NCBI GenBank assembly: GCA_963556195.1
Contig: OY744522.1
Coordinates: 42,789,763-42,853,762, forward strand
Source: Sepiola atlantica
Taxonomy: Eukaryota > Mollusca > Cephalopoda > Sepiida > Sepiolidae
Direction of reading: 5' to 3'
DNA length: 64,000 nt
Part shown: piece after piece, positions 12,320-28,676 of the stretch
Layout: each line of letters starts with the position of its first letter
Position numbering within the stretch: the stretch's first letter is position 1
The notes under the pieces: model-generated
Databases searched by the model: none
What the model was told of the DNA's origin: nothing
What the model saw: only the letters and a program-made list of their open reading frames with translations
Made by a program: the position numbers and the translations under genes

Positions 12320-13350
12320 AAAATAAAATAGGCGTTGTTCTGTAACGCTAAAGTTTGAAATAGAATTTCGTTGGTCTGTCACGCTACAGTTTTAAATATA
12401 ATTTCCGTTGTTCTTTCAGGCTAAAGTTTAAAATAGAATTTCGTTGGTTTGTCACGCTAAAGTTTGAAATCGAAATTGCATTGCTCCGTTACGCTGAAGT
12501 TAGAAATATAATATTCGTTGTTCTGTCACACTAAAGTTTAATAGAATTTCGTATGTCTGTCACACTAGAATTTAAAATAGATTTTTTTGGTCTGTCAGAC
12601 TAGAGTTGTAAATACAATTTTTGTTGTTCTGTCACGCTTAAGTTTAAAATAAAATGGCGTTGGTCTTTCACGATACAGTTTGAAATAAAAAATTTCGTTG
12701 CTCTATCGCACTAGAGGTTAAATAACATTTCCGTTGGTCTGTCACGCTAAAGTTTGAAAAAAATATTCGTTGCTTGTCTACGCTAAAGTTAGAAATATAA
12801 TCTTAAGTTGTTCTGTCACGCTAAAGTTTAATAGAATTTCGTACGTCATTCACGCTAAAATTTGAAATAGAATTTTCGTTGGTCTGTCAAGCTAAAGTTT
12901 AAATAGAAAGTTCGTTGGTCTGTCAAGCTAAAGTTTGAAATAGAATGTTCGTTAGTCTGTCAAGCTAAAGTTTAAATAGAAAGTTCGTTGGTCTGTCAAG
13001 CTAAAGTTTGAAATAGAATTTTCGTTGGTCTGTCAAGCTAAAGTTAAAATAGAAAGTTCGTTGGTCTGTAAAGCTAAAGTTTGAAATAGAATTTGCGTTG
13101 GTCTGTCAAGCTAAAGTTTAAATAGAAAGTTCGTTGGTCTGTCAAGCTAAAGTTTGAAATAGAATTTTCGTTGGTCTGTCAAGCTAAAGTTTAAATAGAA
13201 GGTTCGTTGGTCTGTCAAGCTAAAGTTTAAATAGAAGGTTCGTTGGTCTGTAAAGCTAAAGTTTGAAATAGAATTTTCGTTGCTCTGTCGCACTAAAGCT
13301 TAACTCGAAATTTTGTTAGTCTGTCGCAGTAAAGTTCGATAAAATATTTC
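12320..13350. repeat. 37-bp satellite, younger block with dimeric higher-order units
   Basis: Units read about GTTCGTTGGTCTGTCAAGCT, then AAAGTTTGAAATAGAATT. From about 12,880 to 13,270 the array becomes nearly homogeneous. A 36-bp form (AAATAGAAA ending) alternates with a 37- to 38-bp form (GAAATAGAATTTT ending), giving a dimer of about 73 bp. Confidence 0.92.
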
Positions 13351-13924
13351 GTCAGTACACTCGCTGATTAAACAGTCGTGCCGGAAGAAAATGTTTTTAT
13401 ATGCATTCAATTTTTCTGCTAGAGAATTCATGGAGACATTTGAGCTTCTTGGGATTAATTAAACTAATTTAATCAATTTAAATTCAATAAATTCGTTTCT
13501 TATCATTTTTCCACATACGAATCCTTCTTATCTCGGAATATTTTTCGCTGTCTGCTTTTTTTTCTTCTTTCTCTAAGACGGATTAGCAAACATCTTTTTT
13601 TATTATTCAATAATCCGTAATAACCGATGTAAAAGACGTTCTATTTTAAATGCTTTGTACTTGACTTGGGCGTTCGTCTTACTTCCTTTGGAAATCGACG
13701 TTCAATTAAAAAATGGTTTGATCAATAAAATGAAAAAATACAAGACATCTAAATGAAGAAAAAATTTACAAAAAGGAATTAAAGTTGAAAATGTGATCGT
13801 TGATGCGATGCGATGGAAAATGTTGACTTAAAAAAACCCAGAGATAATGATTTGTTGAGAGAAAATGGCGACACATTTTTGACATCGCTGATATATGAAA
13901 TGTATAAAAACTCGTGCGTGTATT

Positions 13925-13925
<1 letters not shown>
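13351..13925. other. no feature recognised
   Basis: AT-rich sequence without supported genes or repeats. Confidence 0.5.
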
Positions 13926-13927
<2 letters not shown>

Positions 13928-13981
<54 letters not shown>

Positions 13982-13988
13982 ATATATA
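13928..13988. repeat. (TA)n microsatellite
   Basis: TA run with one TATTTA interruption. Confidence 0.97.
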
Positions 13989-14041
13989 CTGCTTTTAATA
14001 ATGTCATTTATAAAAACATAAGTTGGCTACACATTTGCAAG

Positions 14042-14168
14042 CATGTTTCGATTGTAGCTGCAAACTAGCTAAAATTCATCAAGCCATTTTCTTAATATGA
14101 AGAATACTATATACTTAGAAAGTGGCTTGATGAAGTTAAACTAGTTTGTCAATAGAACTAAAACATGT
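14042..14168. repeat. inverted pair of TTGATGA...GAAACATG repeats
   Basis: Arms of about 50 bp (14042-14092 and 14119-14168) are imperfect inverted copies. Read outward, each has CTTGATGAA, then TAGCTAGTTTG or its variant, then AAACATG. The TTGATGA...GAAAC spacing is reminiscent of hammerhead ribozyme cores carried by Penelope-like elements, but the core C is T here and stems are poor. I call it a decayed repeat pair, not a ribozyme. Confidence 0.5.
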
Positions 14169-14292
14169 ATTCACATATGTAGCCTAATTATGTGTGTATA
14201 CTTAAAAATCTTTATAGCCAGGAAATAGTTCTATTTATTTTCGAGCCCTTTTAAAAATAACTTTCAAGTGCGTAGAAATATATATATATATA

Positions 14293-14400
14293 TTATTTTA
14301 ATCAACACAGACATGTATAAAACCTGTGACACTGTCATGCCGATGTTAGCGATCAACAGCTGTTATAAACTGATCTCTCATCTTCCCAAATATGCATACT
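14293..14400 (+). repeat. dispersed repeat shared with 56,937-57,005
   Basis: The stretch with GACACTGTCATGCCGATGTT and GATCAACAGCTGTTA recurs near 56,960-57,000 with few changes. Short TA runs flank it at 14,278 and 14,415-14,446. Confidence 0.6.
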
Positions 14401-14411
14401 TTACCTGGATT

Positions 14412-14448
<37 letters not shown>

Positions 14449-14584
14449 CATTCAGTGCGTTTTTTGCAAAATATTGGCTTAAAGAATACGATTCGCGTCT
14501 AAGGTTCGCGTTTAATAGTGATGAGAGAATTAGTATAGCACTTTCGGTGCACTTGCGACATGGGGGAGAGTATTCGGTTCGGTC

Positions 14585-14780
14585 TTAGGAAAGATGCAGT
14601 TCGTAAATCACAATTGTTGTAACAGTGTTATTGTATATGACCTGTGCTTTAGTGGGATTGTTATGTTTGAAACACTTTTTGTGTTCGTAAATGCGGGATT
14701 TTATATGTCTGGCCGTTTCGCCAATATAAAACATAAGACATGCGCCACATTTAATTTTGTGGATGTCGGCTAGGGAAGAC
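14585..14780 (-). pseudogene. Penelope-like element GIY-YIG endonuclease fragment
   Basis: On the minus strand an open frame of about 65 codons runs to a stop at 14,585. It contains KCGACLMFYIGETARHIKSR followed by IYEHKKC. The pattern C-x2-C-x3-YIGET-x-R-x(4)-RI-x-EH is, from family knowledge, the GIY-YIG nuclease found at the C-terminus of Penelope-like proteins, which nicks target DNA. The reverse transcriptase that should precede it is absent. A (TA)n run and the 14,797-15,215 repeat lie upstream instead, so this is a fragment. The surviving frame is uninterrupted, suggesting moderate age. Confidence 0.72.
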
Positions 14781-14796
14781 GTGTATATATATATAT

Positions 14797-15215
14797 ATTA
14801 TAAAAAGTAACTGACAACTCGTGTCTGAGTATTTTTGTATGGATCCCTTCCATTTTCCGGATTAAGGTCCTAATCCCGGATGAGAATTGGCTGATAAATC
14901 TGCCGTAATTTTCTTTTAGGTCCAAAGTACTTTCTGACCCATCTGGTCCATCTTCAGTGGGAATAATGTCAATCAGGTCGACTTCTTTTAGTTTTTCTGA
15001 AGTAAGAAAGTTTTTTTTAGTTTTGTTCGCGTTTTTTGCACTTCAAAATGGAGATAGTTGATGTGCCCTTTGCTGATTGTTATCTGTCTCTTCACGAGAC
15101 CGCATCTGTATTGCCAAATGGTGGTCTCTTAGGGAGCTGCGGGATCATGTATTTTAAAATACGTGTATCGAGGCAGCATTTTTTCTCTAAGGCACGTATT
15201 ATATATATTATATAT
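14797..15215 (-). repeat. PLE-associated segment
   Basis: The minus strand reads CLREKMLPRYTYFKIHDPAA near 15,205-15,145. Further down a frame reads LKEVDLIDIIPTEDG and ends KILRHELSVTFYNI near 14,800. The two ends match, in adjacent order, a peptide encoded at 27,070-27,155 (KLSVIFNN then CLKEKMLPRY). The segment is therefore a rearranged or permuted piece of a coding element. I infer a Penelope-like element because its endonuclease remnant follows at once on the same strand. Confidence 0.45.
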
Positions 15216-15283
15216 ATATGTATATATATTTATATATATATACATATGTATATATATTTATATATATATATATATGTATATAT
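15196..15283. repeat. (TA)n microsatellite
   Basis: TA run with TATTTA and TATG interruptions. Confidence 0.95.
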
Positions 15284-15503
15284 GAATATTTTTTTATTTG
15301 TTCATTGGTGTCTCGAAACCGGAACAAGCAAGTCGAGACGGCAAATGTTGCAGAAGCACAGCCGTGGTTTATAACACTACAATATAATTAAAAGGGACGC
15401 ATCTTAGCATTTCATGTAATATTACGATATACCCGATCATCAGAAGCCTATCCTACCGCCTTATACACTTGAATACAATGACCGTTGATTAGTATTTGTT
15501 TTT

Positions 15504-15509
15504 ATATAT

Positions 15510-15607
<98 letters not shown>

Positions 15608-15700
15608 CAAAGGTAGAGAGAAAGAGAGAAGGATGGTTCGAGAGCGAGAATAAGAGTGAGAGAGAGAGAGAGAGAGTGAGAGAGAGACACACACACACAA
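15504..15700. repeat. (TA)n followed by (GA)n
   Basis: A TA run to about 15,571 passes directly into (GA)n and AG-rich sequence with a short (CA)n. Three minus-strand frames here are repeat translations. Confidence 0.95.
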
Positions 15701-15803
15701 AGGGGAGAAAAGTCGTGAGAAAGAGTAATAGTGTGAAATTAAAAATATCAGAAATAAATTTCTCGTAAAAACATTATCCAATTACTACTACTACTCTAAC
15801 ACT

Positions 15804-15804
<1 letters not shown>

Positions 15805-15877
<73 letters not shown>
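15805..15877. repeat. (AAT)n microsatellite
   Basis: About 24 AAT units following a short ACT run. It immediately precedes an RLE element tail sequence. Confidence 0.96.
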
Positions 15878-15878
<1 letters not shown>

Positions 15879-15956
15879 TATCACCGGTGGTTTATCAATG
15901 AGCAATCACTGATGATGACCTGCATGAGAACTTCTAGTGAATACAAATAATAATAA
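15878..15956 (+). mobile_element. 3' tail of RLE-type non-LTR element, copy 1
   Basis: Contains GCAATCACTGATGATGACCT and GAGAACTTCTAGTGAATAC, followed by AAT units. The same terminal sequence precedes AAT arrays at 18,312, 25,170 and 25,423 and, inverted, at 25,535. That makes it the conserved 3' end of an element with an (AAT)n tail. Confidence 0.75.
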
Positions 15957-16476
15957 TACTAACTGGGAGTTCTGGAAGAGTGACGTAACCAATCCAGTAA
16001 AGATACAATAAATGACCAGCAGAGAATTTCCGAGACGTAAGCTAATTAGAAACCTAATAAAATGAATAAATGCCGGGGCAGTAGCCCTAGCAAGGTACTC
16101 TGGGTCATTCGCAAACTATACAAAAGAGAAGTACCTGGATACAAAGAAGTAATAAACTAATAACCATACTCAACGAATTATGCCCGACCCCATGCAAAAA
16201 GAAAAGAAAGCGGAAGTAAACTTGTAAGTAATAAAAAAATGTGTGGATGACGCGAGAGAAGAACTAGAAAAATATGTAATACAATATGAAGAGAGGTTGA
16301 TTATCGCCGCCAAAATTATGACCAAGCGTGGAGAGTAGCGAAACAGGACACAAATACCTGAAAAAAAAAGAGGAAGAGATAAATCTAAGTGGATTAATAA
16401 TAAGACTGACTAAAGAAAAAACGGCTAAATAAACACATAGACCTTGCTAAGAAAAAGGACACTTAAACAGAGAAAC
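15957..16476 (+). pseudogene. RLE-type (R2/R4-like) non-LTR retrotransposon, 5'-truncated body fragment
   Basis: Translation with frameshifts and stops gives NAGAVALARYSGSFANYTKE and, later, CVDDAREELEKYV. It ends in a region (about 16,437-16,470) that matches 23,910-23,945. From family knowledge, this is the segment after the reverse transcriptase core in elements usually annotated as type-1 retrotransposable element R2-like. The copy begins directly after AAT units, so it is 5'-truncated and landed in an (AAT)n tract. It is heavily decayed. Confidence 0.65.
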
Positions 16477-17089
16477 GCCCCCCCCCCTCGAAATAACACT
16501 TTCGGAATTACATAAAAGCAAAGATAGACTAAACCCAAAAAAACAGTAAATATAGAATTCATGGATAAATAGACGAAATGGTAAACCACATATGTGAATG
16601 TATTAAAAGTACACATATGACTGGGCCGATAAATTTTCGTTTTTTATTTATTTCATTTCGCGGGAAAAGTTATATTTCGTCTAAAAATCACTATTTGACG
16701 GTCGTTTACGACTTATACACCTTCTAAAACTTTTAAATAAAACCTTAGTTGACGGTGTAGAAATTATTGTTAAAATATTCAAATTAGTTTTCTCCGCTGA
16801 TCTCGGCATTGTTCCACTCGTCATGAACGTCTTTGTCACTGGACTCAGCCAATGTTGGTCCAGGAATAATGTATCTATCGATTCGGCAAACATAGTCTCA
16901 CTATAGACTCACAGGTAGCTTTCAGGAGTGTATCCATTGTGTCTGGAGACTGAAATGTGGTTTATCTAATTTATTTATATATACATAATACTATAAAAGG
17001 TCGCAGGAAGCGGCTGAAATTTTATTTTCGGCATTTTTTGTATTCTATACATAAACAAATTAAAAATAAAATGAACTATATATAAACTT

Positions 17090-17095
<6 letters not shown>
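16477..17095. other. no gene recognised
   Basis: A 70-codon minus-strand frame (16893-16681) has mixed composition and no known domain. The rest is AT-rich. Confidence 0.4.

Positions 17096-17096
<1 letters not shown>

Positions 17097-17144
<48 letters not shown>
17097..17144. repeat. (CA)/(TA)n microsatellite
   Basis: ACACACA passing into TA units. Confidence 0.96.
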
Positions 17145-17147
<3 letters not shown>

Positions 17148-17731
17148 GATATAACGATAAGTGAAGTATCGTTAAAGTGATATATCGTGATAAAGTACAG
17201 CTCGATACGTTGAGTAGAGCAATCAATTTAAAGAAGGAAATATGAAGATAAAAAATTATATAAAATTACATTAAATTACATTAAATTACATAAAATTGAT
17301 ACAAATGTTATTACATCGAAAGTTGAGATGCAAGGAGTTACACTAATCCTTAAACCATAGTTTTTCAAAGATAAAACTCTTCTCGTAAGAGGATGAAATT
17401 CGGTAATGTGATATTTATGATAGATAAATATTACCTGTTCCATTTCACTTTGAAAATTGAAGAGGAAATAACAGGAAAGGTTGGGGATAAATAAATATAT
17501 GGCCGAGAGGGAGAATGGTAGCTGTATTAAGTAGGCATTGTCGTAGACAAGAGGGGACGCTATGGTGCAGATAGCAAAATAGCAAAAGTTTGTAGATTTG
17601 GAGAAAAATTTGTAGATTTAGAGAAAGTGTTTTAAAAAGTTTTACAGGGTTTCAAATACAAGGCAGAGGGTTCAAAAATATCTCACTTGTTACGTAGGGA
17701 ATCGTGTCACTGTTTTGTGTATACATACATA

Positions 17732-17737
<6 letters not shown>

Positions 17738-17778
<41 letters not shown>

Positions 17779-17779
17779 C

Positions 17780-17822
<43 letters not shown>
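17738..17822. repeat. (TA)n microsatellite
   Basis: TA run with periodic CATA interruptions, abutting the hammerhead-like motif at 17,826. Confidence 0.96.
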
Positions 17823-17824
<2 letters not shown>

Positions 17825-17825
17825 T

Positions 17826-17867
17826 CCACGGACACATGTTTCGTTTTTTAAAGACTCGTCAGTGTGG
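17826..17867 (-). ncRNA. hammerhead ribozyme-like motif, GUC site
   Basis: A self-cleaving RNA fold is predicted by eye. On the minus strand the core CTGACGA (17,862-17,856) is followed by a weak stem II, then GAAA (17,842-17,839). Next comes a minimal stem III of AC/GT closing an ATGT loop, and a GTC cleavage triplet ending at 17,831. Stem I pairs CCAC (17,867-17,864) with GTGG (17,829-17,826). This is the short-stem-III, type I layout described for Penelope-associated hammerheads. A tRNA-like stretch with a B-box-like GGTTTAAATTT lies just upstream (about 17,965-17,880) and (TA)n just downstream, as in the 28.7 and 34.7 kb copies. Activity is untested. Confidence 0.55.
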
Positions 17868-17874
17868 TATTATC

Positions 17875-18090
17875 CAACCAACGCATTGACCCTGAGGCTT
17901 TAAATTTAAACCTTCACTCACTACTTACTGCGAACGCCAAACATCTTAGCTGTCTCAGTCGACGTGCTTGTTGTTACACTGCAGGATTATTTTTACTTAT
18001 CTAATTACATTAATTGGTTTATGTAGTGGATTTAATTCCGTTCACGGTAGCATTTCGCATATTATTAAAAATTTTAAAATGACTGCATAA
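17875..18090. other. tRNA-like upstream part of the hammerhead repeat, then unassigned sequence
   Basis: The minus strand carries a possible A-box and a B-box-like stretch at about 17,913-17,902. Beyond about 17,970 nothing is recognised. Confidence 0.3.
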
Positions 18091-18149
18091 ATTCAAGGGA
18101 AGTGAAACTGCCAGGAATCTCATAAACTGACCCACTCCCGAAAACCAAA

Positions 18150-24580
<6,431 letters not shown>

Positions 24581-25175
24581 CTTAAGGAAAAAAACATCGA
24601 ATGCGGAAACCAACCCTCATAAGCTACGTAGGGTAACAAGTGACTTGGAATGTACAACAGGAAGTAAACGAAACCACATGAACAACACCAGATCACGATC
24701 AAAGTTACATAAATTGCATGAAACATCACATCATAAGCTACCCTCAATAAATGACACCAACCTCAGCTGACACCAGACACAAATGAATCAATGGACAGAA
24801 ATTGCAAGAAACAACACCATAAGCTGCCCCCTCGCCGGCATAGGCTGACACAAGACAAAATATTTGTAAAGGGTCCAGGAGGATGAGAAGATCGAGGAGG
24901 AAGCACAAACATGATTTCCACTGGAAGGGTGTAGAGAGTGCTGAGATCTTGGGTAGGGTTATTGCCACCCAAATTCCAGAGAAGACAAATGGTCTTTACC
25001 AGCAAGCAATCAATGGTAAGCGGCGTTTGCGATACCGTAAAGTGATTTGCGGTGGTTATCGAAAAAAGTTGTTGAGTACTGGGAATATAGGAAGGTTTGT
25101 TGTCACTCAGAATCCAGGTTACACCACCGGTTGTAGTCGGTGAGCAATCACTGACGTTGACCTGTGTGATAAATT
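24581..25175 (+). mobile_element. 3' region of the RLE element with an 86-codon conserved frame
   Basis: After the endonuclease the sequence continues to the ACT/AAT tail. A frame at 24,883-25,143 contains ATQIPEKTNGLYQQAINGKR, then RKVICGGYRK and VVTQ, and ends GCSR. An inverted second copy at 25,773-25,579 keeps the same frame with many substitutions and ends GCCR. I do not recognise a domain. Conservation of frame suggests either a short translated ORF or the 3' end of a longer one. The segment ends with the conserved GCAATCACTGACG...CTAGTGAC tail. Confidence 0.55.
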
Positions 25176-25220
25176 CTAGTGACTACTACTACTAGTACTA
25201 CTACTACTACTACTACTACA

Positions 25221-25254
<34 letters not shown>

Positions 25255-25272
25255 ATAATAATAATAATAATA
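25176..25272. repeat. (ACT)n then (AAT)n tail
   Basis: About 25 ACT units pass into a few AAT units. This is the microsatellite tail of the preceding element, with an ACT variant motif. Confidence 0.93.
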
Positions 25273-25422
25273 AGATGAAGAAGTAGAAGTATAGTTATCC
25301 AAAAAAGTCAAGAGTACTGGAAAGTTGAGAAGACTTGTTGGAACTCAGACTCCAGGGAACACCGCCGATGATTATCAATGATCACTCACTGATGATAACC
25401 TGGCTGAGAACTAGTGAGTACA
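25273..25422 (+). mobile_element. 3' tail of RLE-type element, copy 4, 5'-truncated
   Basis: A short copy reads KVKSTGKLRRLVGTQTPGNT and ends ATCACTCACTGATGATAACC...CTAGTGAGTAC before the next AAT array. Confidence 0.7.
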
Positions 25423-25534
<112 letters not shown>

Positions 25535-25857
25535 TGTACTCACTAGGAGTTCTCACACAGATCATCGTCAGTGATAGCCTACCGACAACAACCAGTGATA
25601 CTTCCTGGAGTCTGAGTGACAACACGCATCTCTAGATTTCCAGTATTCTTCACCTCTTTTCGATAACCACCGCAAATAATCTTGCGATATCGCAATAGCT
25701 TCTTACCATTGATTTCTCGCTTGTAAGGAAAATTGATCTTCTCTGGGATTTGGGTTGCAATAAGCATTCTCAAAGTCCAAGCACTCTCCGTACTTACTCA
25801 GTGGAGGACTGGAGTGTACTGTCCCTCCTCGGTCTTATCCCCCTCGACCCTCTACAA

Positions 25858-25858
<1 letters not shown>
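25535..25858 (-). mobile_element. 3' region of RLE-type element, copy 5, inverted
   Basis: A minus-strand copy of the 24,860-25,170 segment. It includes the 64-codon frame with ATQIPEK, INGKKLLRYRKIICGGYRK and TQTPG. Its 5' edge (25,858) abuts an (ATT)n array, the same AAT context as the other copies. Confidence 0.75.

Positions 25859-25928
<70 letters not shown>
25859..25928. repeat. (TTA)n microsatellite
   Basis: About 23 TTA units, which is AAT on the strand of the adjacent inverted element. Confidence 0.96.
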
Positions 25929-25929
<1 letters not shown>

Positions 25930-26410
25930 TTTATAAAAGTTGAATACGGAGGATAGTGAAAGAGGTCGTGTCCTAAGGGTGGGCATAAATAAATAATTAC
26001 TAGGGTAGACAAGCGACGTCTGGAACAGGGATGGATTCTTTTGTGAATCGAGGAATGAAACCAAAATGGTATTCTCGGAATAATTATTGCCAGTACCAGA
26101 ATTGTTTTTCTTCTTCTTAACATAAAGTCCATCTTTTAAAGTCAGCAGTTGGTTGCGTAAAGGAAAAATAAAGAAAAGAATGGCAAATTTAAAATAGACT
26201 TCAATTAATGAAAGAGAAATATGCTTAATTCTTTAGATTTGACAATTAGCGATAAATTTTTCTCGGTTGCGTAAAAAGATAATATCGGACAGATAAACGA
26301 CAAGTGGGATACGTCGACATGTGTTTTTGGTGAAGAAATACACTTTAACAAAAAGAAAGATGAATAAATAAAATATAGAACACACATAAACACACAAAAC
26401 ATACCCCCTT

Positions 26411-26411
<1 letters not shown>
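25929..26411. other. no gene recognised
   Basis: Minus-strand frames of 65 to 70 codons show no known domain. Confidence 0.4.
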
Positions 26412-26482
<71 letters not shown>

Positions 26483-26520
26483 TATACGTATATGTATGTA
26501 TATGCATACATATATGTGGA
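26412..26520. repeat. (TA)n microsatellite
   Basis: TA run with TACG and TATG interruptions, immediately left of a mariner-type MITE. Confidence 0.96.
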
Positions 26521-26524
26521 TATA

Positions 26525-26909
26525 CAGGGTGGGCAAAAATAAGGGTCCTATTTTTAAAAATTCATAACTTTTTTATTTATTGATTTTTTACATTTTTTTT
26601 TTTTAGAATAAGTAAAGGACCCCTTCCGAAGCAAGCATGAGCCGTATTAGCCCTAAGGAACGTACCCTCATTTAGAAAACATTATTTTTGCTTAAAAAAC
26701 TCAAAACAGTGTAAAAAACAATACTTTAGTTTTTGTAAGTTTTAAGAAGTGTTTTTCGGCTAAAATTTGTTTTGTTTATTTCAAAAAATCTCGGAAGGGT
26801 CAGTCTACACACACATAAAGTTTGGTGAGTTTAACTTTTATTTTGTGGAAGTTATTCAAATTCAAGTTATTCAAATTTAAAGATAGGACCCTTATTTTGG
26901 CCCACCCTG
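26525..26909. mobile_element. mariner-type MITE (TIR CAGGGTGGGC)
   Basis: A 385-bp element is flanked by TA. The left terminus CAGGGTGGGCAAAAATAAGG continues to GTCCTATTTTTAAA. The right terminus reversed reads CAGGGTGGGCCAAAATAAGG, then GTCCTATCTTTAAA. Imperfect similarity extends about 50 bp inward. It has no transposase. It depends on a Tc1/mariner enzyme acting in trans and carries the TA target duplication typical of that superfamily. Confidence 0.9.
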
Positions 26910-26969
26910 TATATACATATATATATATGCATACGTATATGTATATATATATGCATACATATATATATG

Positions 26970-27021
<52 letters not shown>
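26910..27021. repeat. (TA)n microsatellite with GCATAC interruptions
   Basis: Lies between the MITE and the 27,022-27,117 palindrome. The left and right TA tracts around the MITE were probably one array before insertion. Confidence 0.95.
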
Positions 27022-27028
<7 letters not shown>

Positions 27029-27117
27029 AAAAATAACCGACAATTTTTGTCTGGCTATTTTAGTGTTGATCAACACTAAAATAGCCAGACAAAAATTGTC
27101 GGTTATTTTTAATAATA
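27022..27117. repeat. perfect 96-bp palindrome
   Basis: Every base from 27,022 to 27,069 pairs with 27,117 to 27,070, with no spacer at the centre (GTGTTGATCAACAC). The arm contains AACCGACAATTTTTGTCTGG. The right half reads, on the plus strand, a peptide [13 protein letters not shown] related to the 14.8 kb element. Confidence 0.93.
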
Positions 27118-27172
27118 CGTGTCTTAAAGAAAAAATGCTGCCTCGATACACATATATATATATATATATGAG
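27118..27172 (+). repeat. PLE-like remnant peptide CLKEKMLPRY and (TA)n
   Basis: Continues in frame from the palindrome as TCLKEKMLPRYTY and then runs into a TA array. The DNA matches the minus strand at 15,165-15,210. Confidence 0.5.
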
Positions 27173-27254
27173 AAAGGAAGGATTAAAGTAATCCGACGTG
27201 ATGGGGAATGAAAAACGGAAAAACCAAAAAGGATGTTTTTTTTATACATACATC

Positions 27255-27300
27255 AACGTTTCGTCTTTATTTGTAAGACATCCTCAGGATGATAATTTAA
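27255..27300 (-). ncRNA. hammerhead-like motif with GTCTT/AAGAC stem II
   Basis: On the minus strand CTGAGGA is followed by a 5-bp stem II (GTCTT/AAGAC) and GAAACG. A short AC/GT stem III could close a GTTGAT loop before a GTA site. Stem I pairing is unclear. Probably a decayed relative of the motif at 17,826. Confidence 0.38.
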
Positions 27301-28259
27301 AGAAAAATGTCATGCAAGTACGTAAAAATATTGGGTTTACATGATGGGTTGATGGGAAGAAGTAGTAGCCACTGCTGGGAGCAGTAGGACTGGAGTCCGG
27401 GTGTAGTGAAGTCAGTAGCATCGAATGAAATAAATATGGATGGTTCTGAGTGAAAAAATGTGGAGGAGTTGGGGTGAGCGGGAATAATATGGATGGCAGT
27501 GAGTAAATTTGATCTAAATAAGATTTAAGCTGACCAATCAATATATGATACGGACTAGCCAATTTGTATGTAATATTGTTATAGCATGTTCATTACAATA
27601 AAACATTCTTAGCTTTAATTTCCTTAAAAAATGTTATTACTAGGCGGAATATTTGTAATATGAATTCATTTTTAAATTATCATCTAACTCTCTCTATATA
27701 TATAATCACCTAAAAAGAAAAATCAGCTTACGTCATTAATAAAAACATACTCAGAACTGCCCAACTTTTTTTCAGCAATCTGATAATCATATGTGTTTAC
27801 ATTAAATGTTACACTATTTTTAGATGACCTTCATATCATAATATTAGCAAACCTAATTGGATTTCTACAATCTACTTCCAATGTTGCTTTGTTTTATGTT
27901 CCAAGTGGCCTTTAATACCCTACCTGCTAATAGCCGTAACCTGTGTTTCCTAAAAGGCATATTCAATAATTCCCAATGATAACTTCAATAATTTAGAATT
28001 TTACCAGGCGCATACACATTAGTAAAGCTCATGCGCGTACAACAATCTTTTTAAAAATGCATTAATTAATATAATTCCAATTTAGAGCAATATTTTTTAA
28101 AAAATAATATATTGTATTTAACTTATTTTAACATGTTTGAGGGGAGAAATAAAATTATAAAGTTTACATGATAATAATGTGCCCATGTTATTCAGGGTTT
28201 GACGAGTATATGCATTCCAACATTTATAATTATTAGTTTCTTACTTAAGGAGATTAACC

Positions 28260-28262
<3 letters not shown>
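27301..28262. other. no gene recognised
   Basis: A 92-codon minus-strand frame (27562-27284) rich in Ser, Pro and His has no domain I recognise. The rest is AT-rich. 28,335-28,400 shares short similarity with 56,880-56,935. Confidence 0.4.

Positions 28263-28296
<34 letters not shown>
28263..28296. repeat. (TA)n microsatellite
   Basis: Pure TA run. Confidence 0.95.
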
Positions 28297-28300
<4 letters not shown>

Positions 28301-28566
28301 CAAGGTAAATTAAACATCCACAGAATATGAATCCAAGGAATATCAACCGAACTTATAAAACGTACTTTATATCAAATCGAACTTTTATAAATATGATTAT
28401 TTTTATCTATACAGGCACGCAAAAACATCGACATGTTAATTTTACTTGCCTGCATTTCTATATTATTTGATTATTTTCGGCAAATATACCAATTAGTTGT
28501 ATCCAAGCCCCAGAGACGTGCGCTAGCACAGACACGCATGTTAATTTCCATAGGCTGTTCTAATGT

Positions 28567-28595
28567 ATACACACACACACACACGCACGCACACG

Positions 28596-28669
<74 letters not shown>
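28567..28669. repeat. (CA)n then (TA)n
   Basis: CA/GCAC repeats pass into about 28 TA units that abut the hammerhead/tRNA-like element. Confidence 0.96.

Positions 28670-28676
<7 letters not shown>

Noticed and set aside
15878..15956. CTGATGATGACC...GAGAAC in the RLE tail as a hammerhead ribozyme
   Set aside because: The tail does not give GAAA followed by a minimal stem III and a cleavage triplet, and stem I cannot be placed as required.
26867..27151. Minus-strand frame containing [13 protein letters not shown]
   Set aside because: That peptide is the translated MITE terminus (GGGTGGGCCAAAATAAGGG), and the rest is TA repeat.
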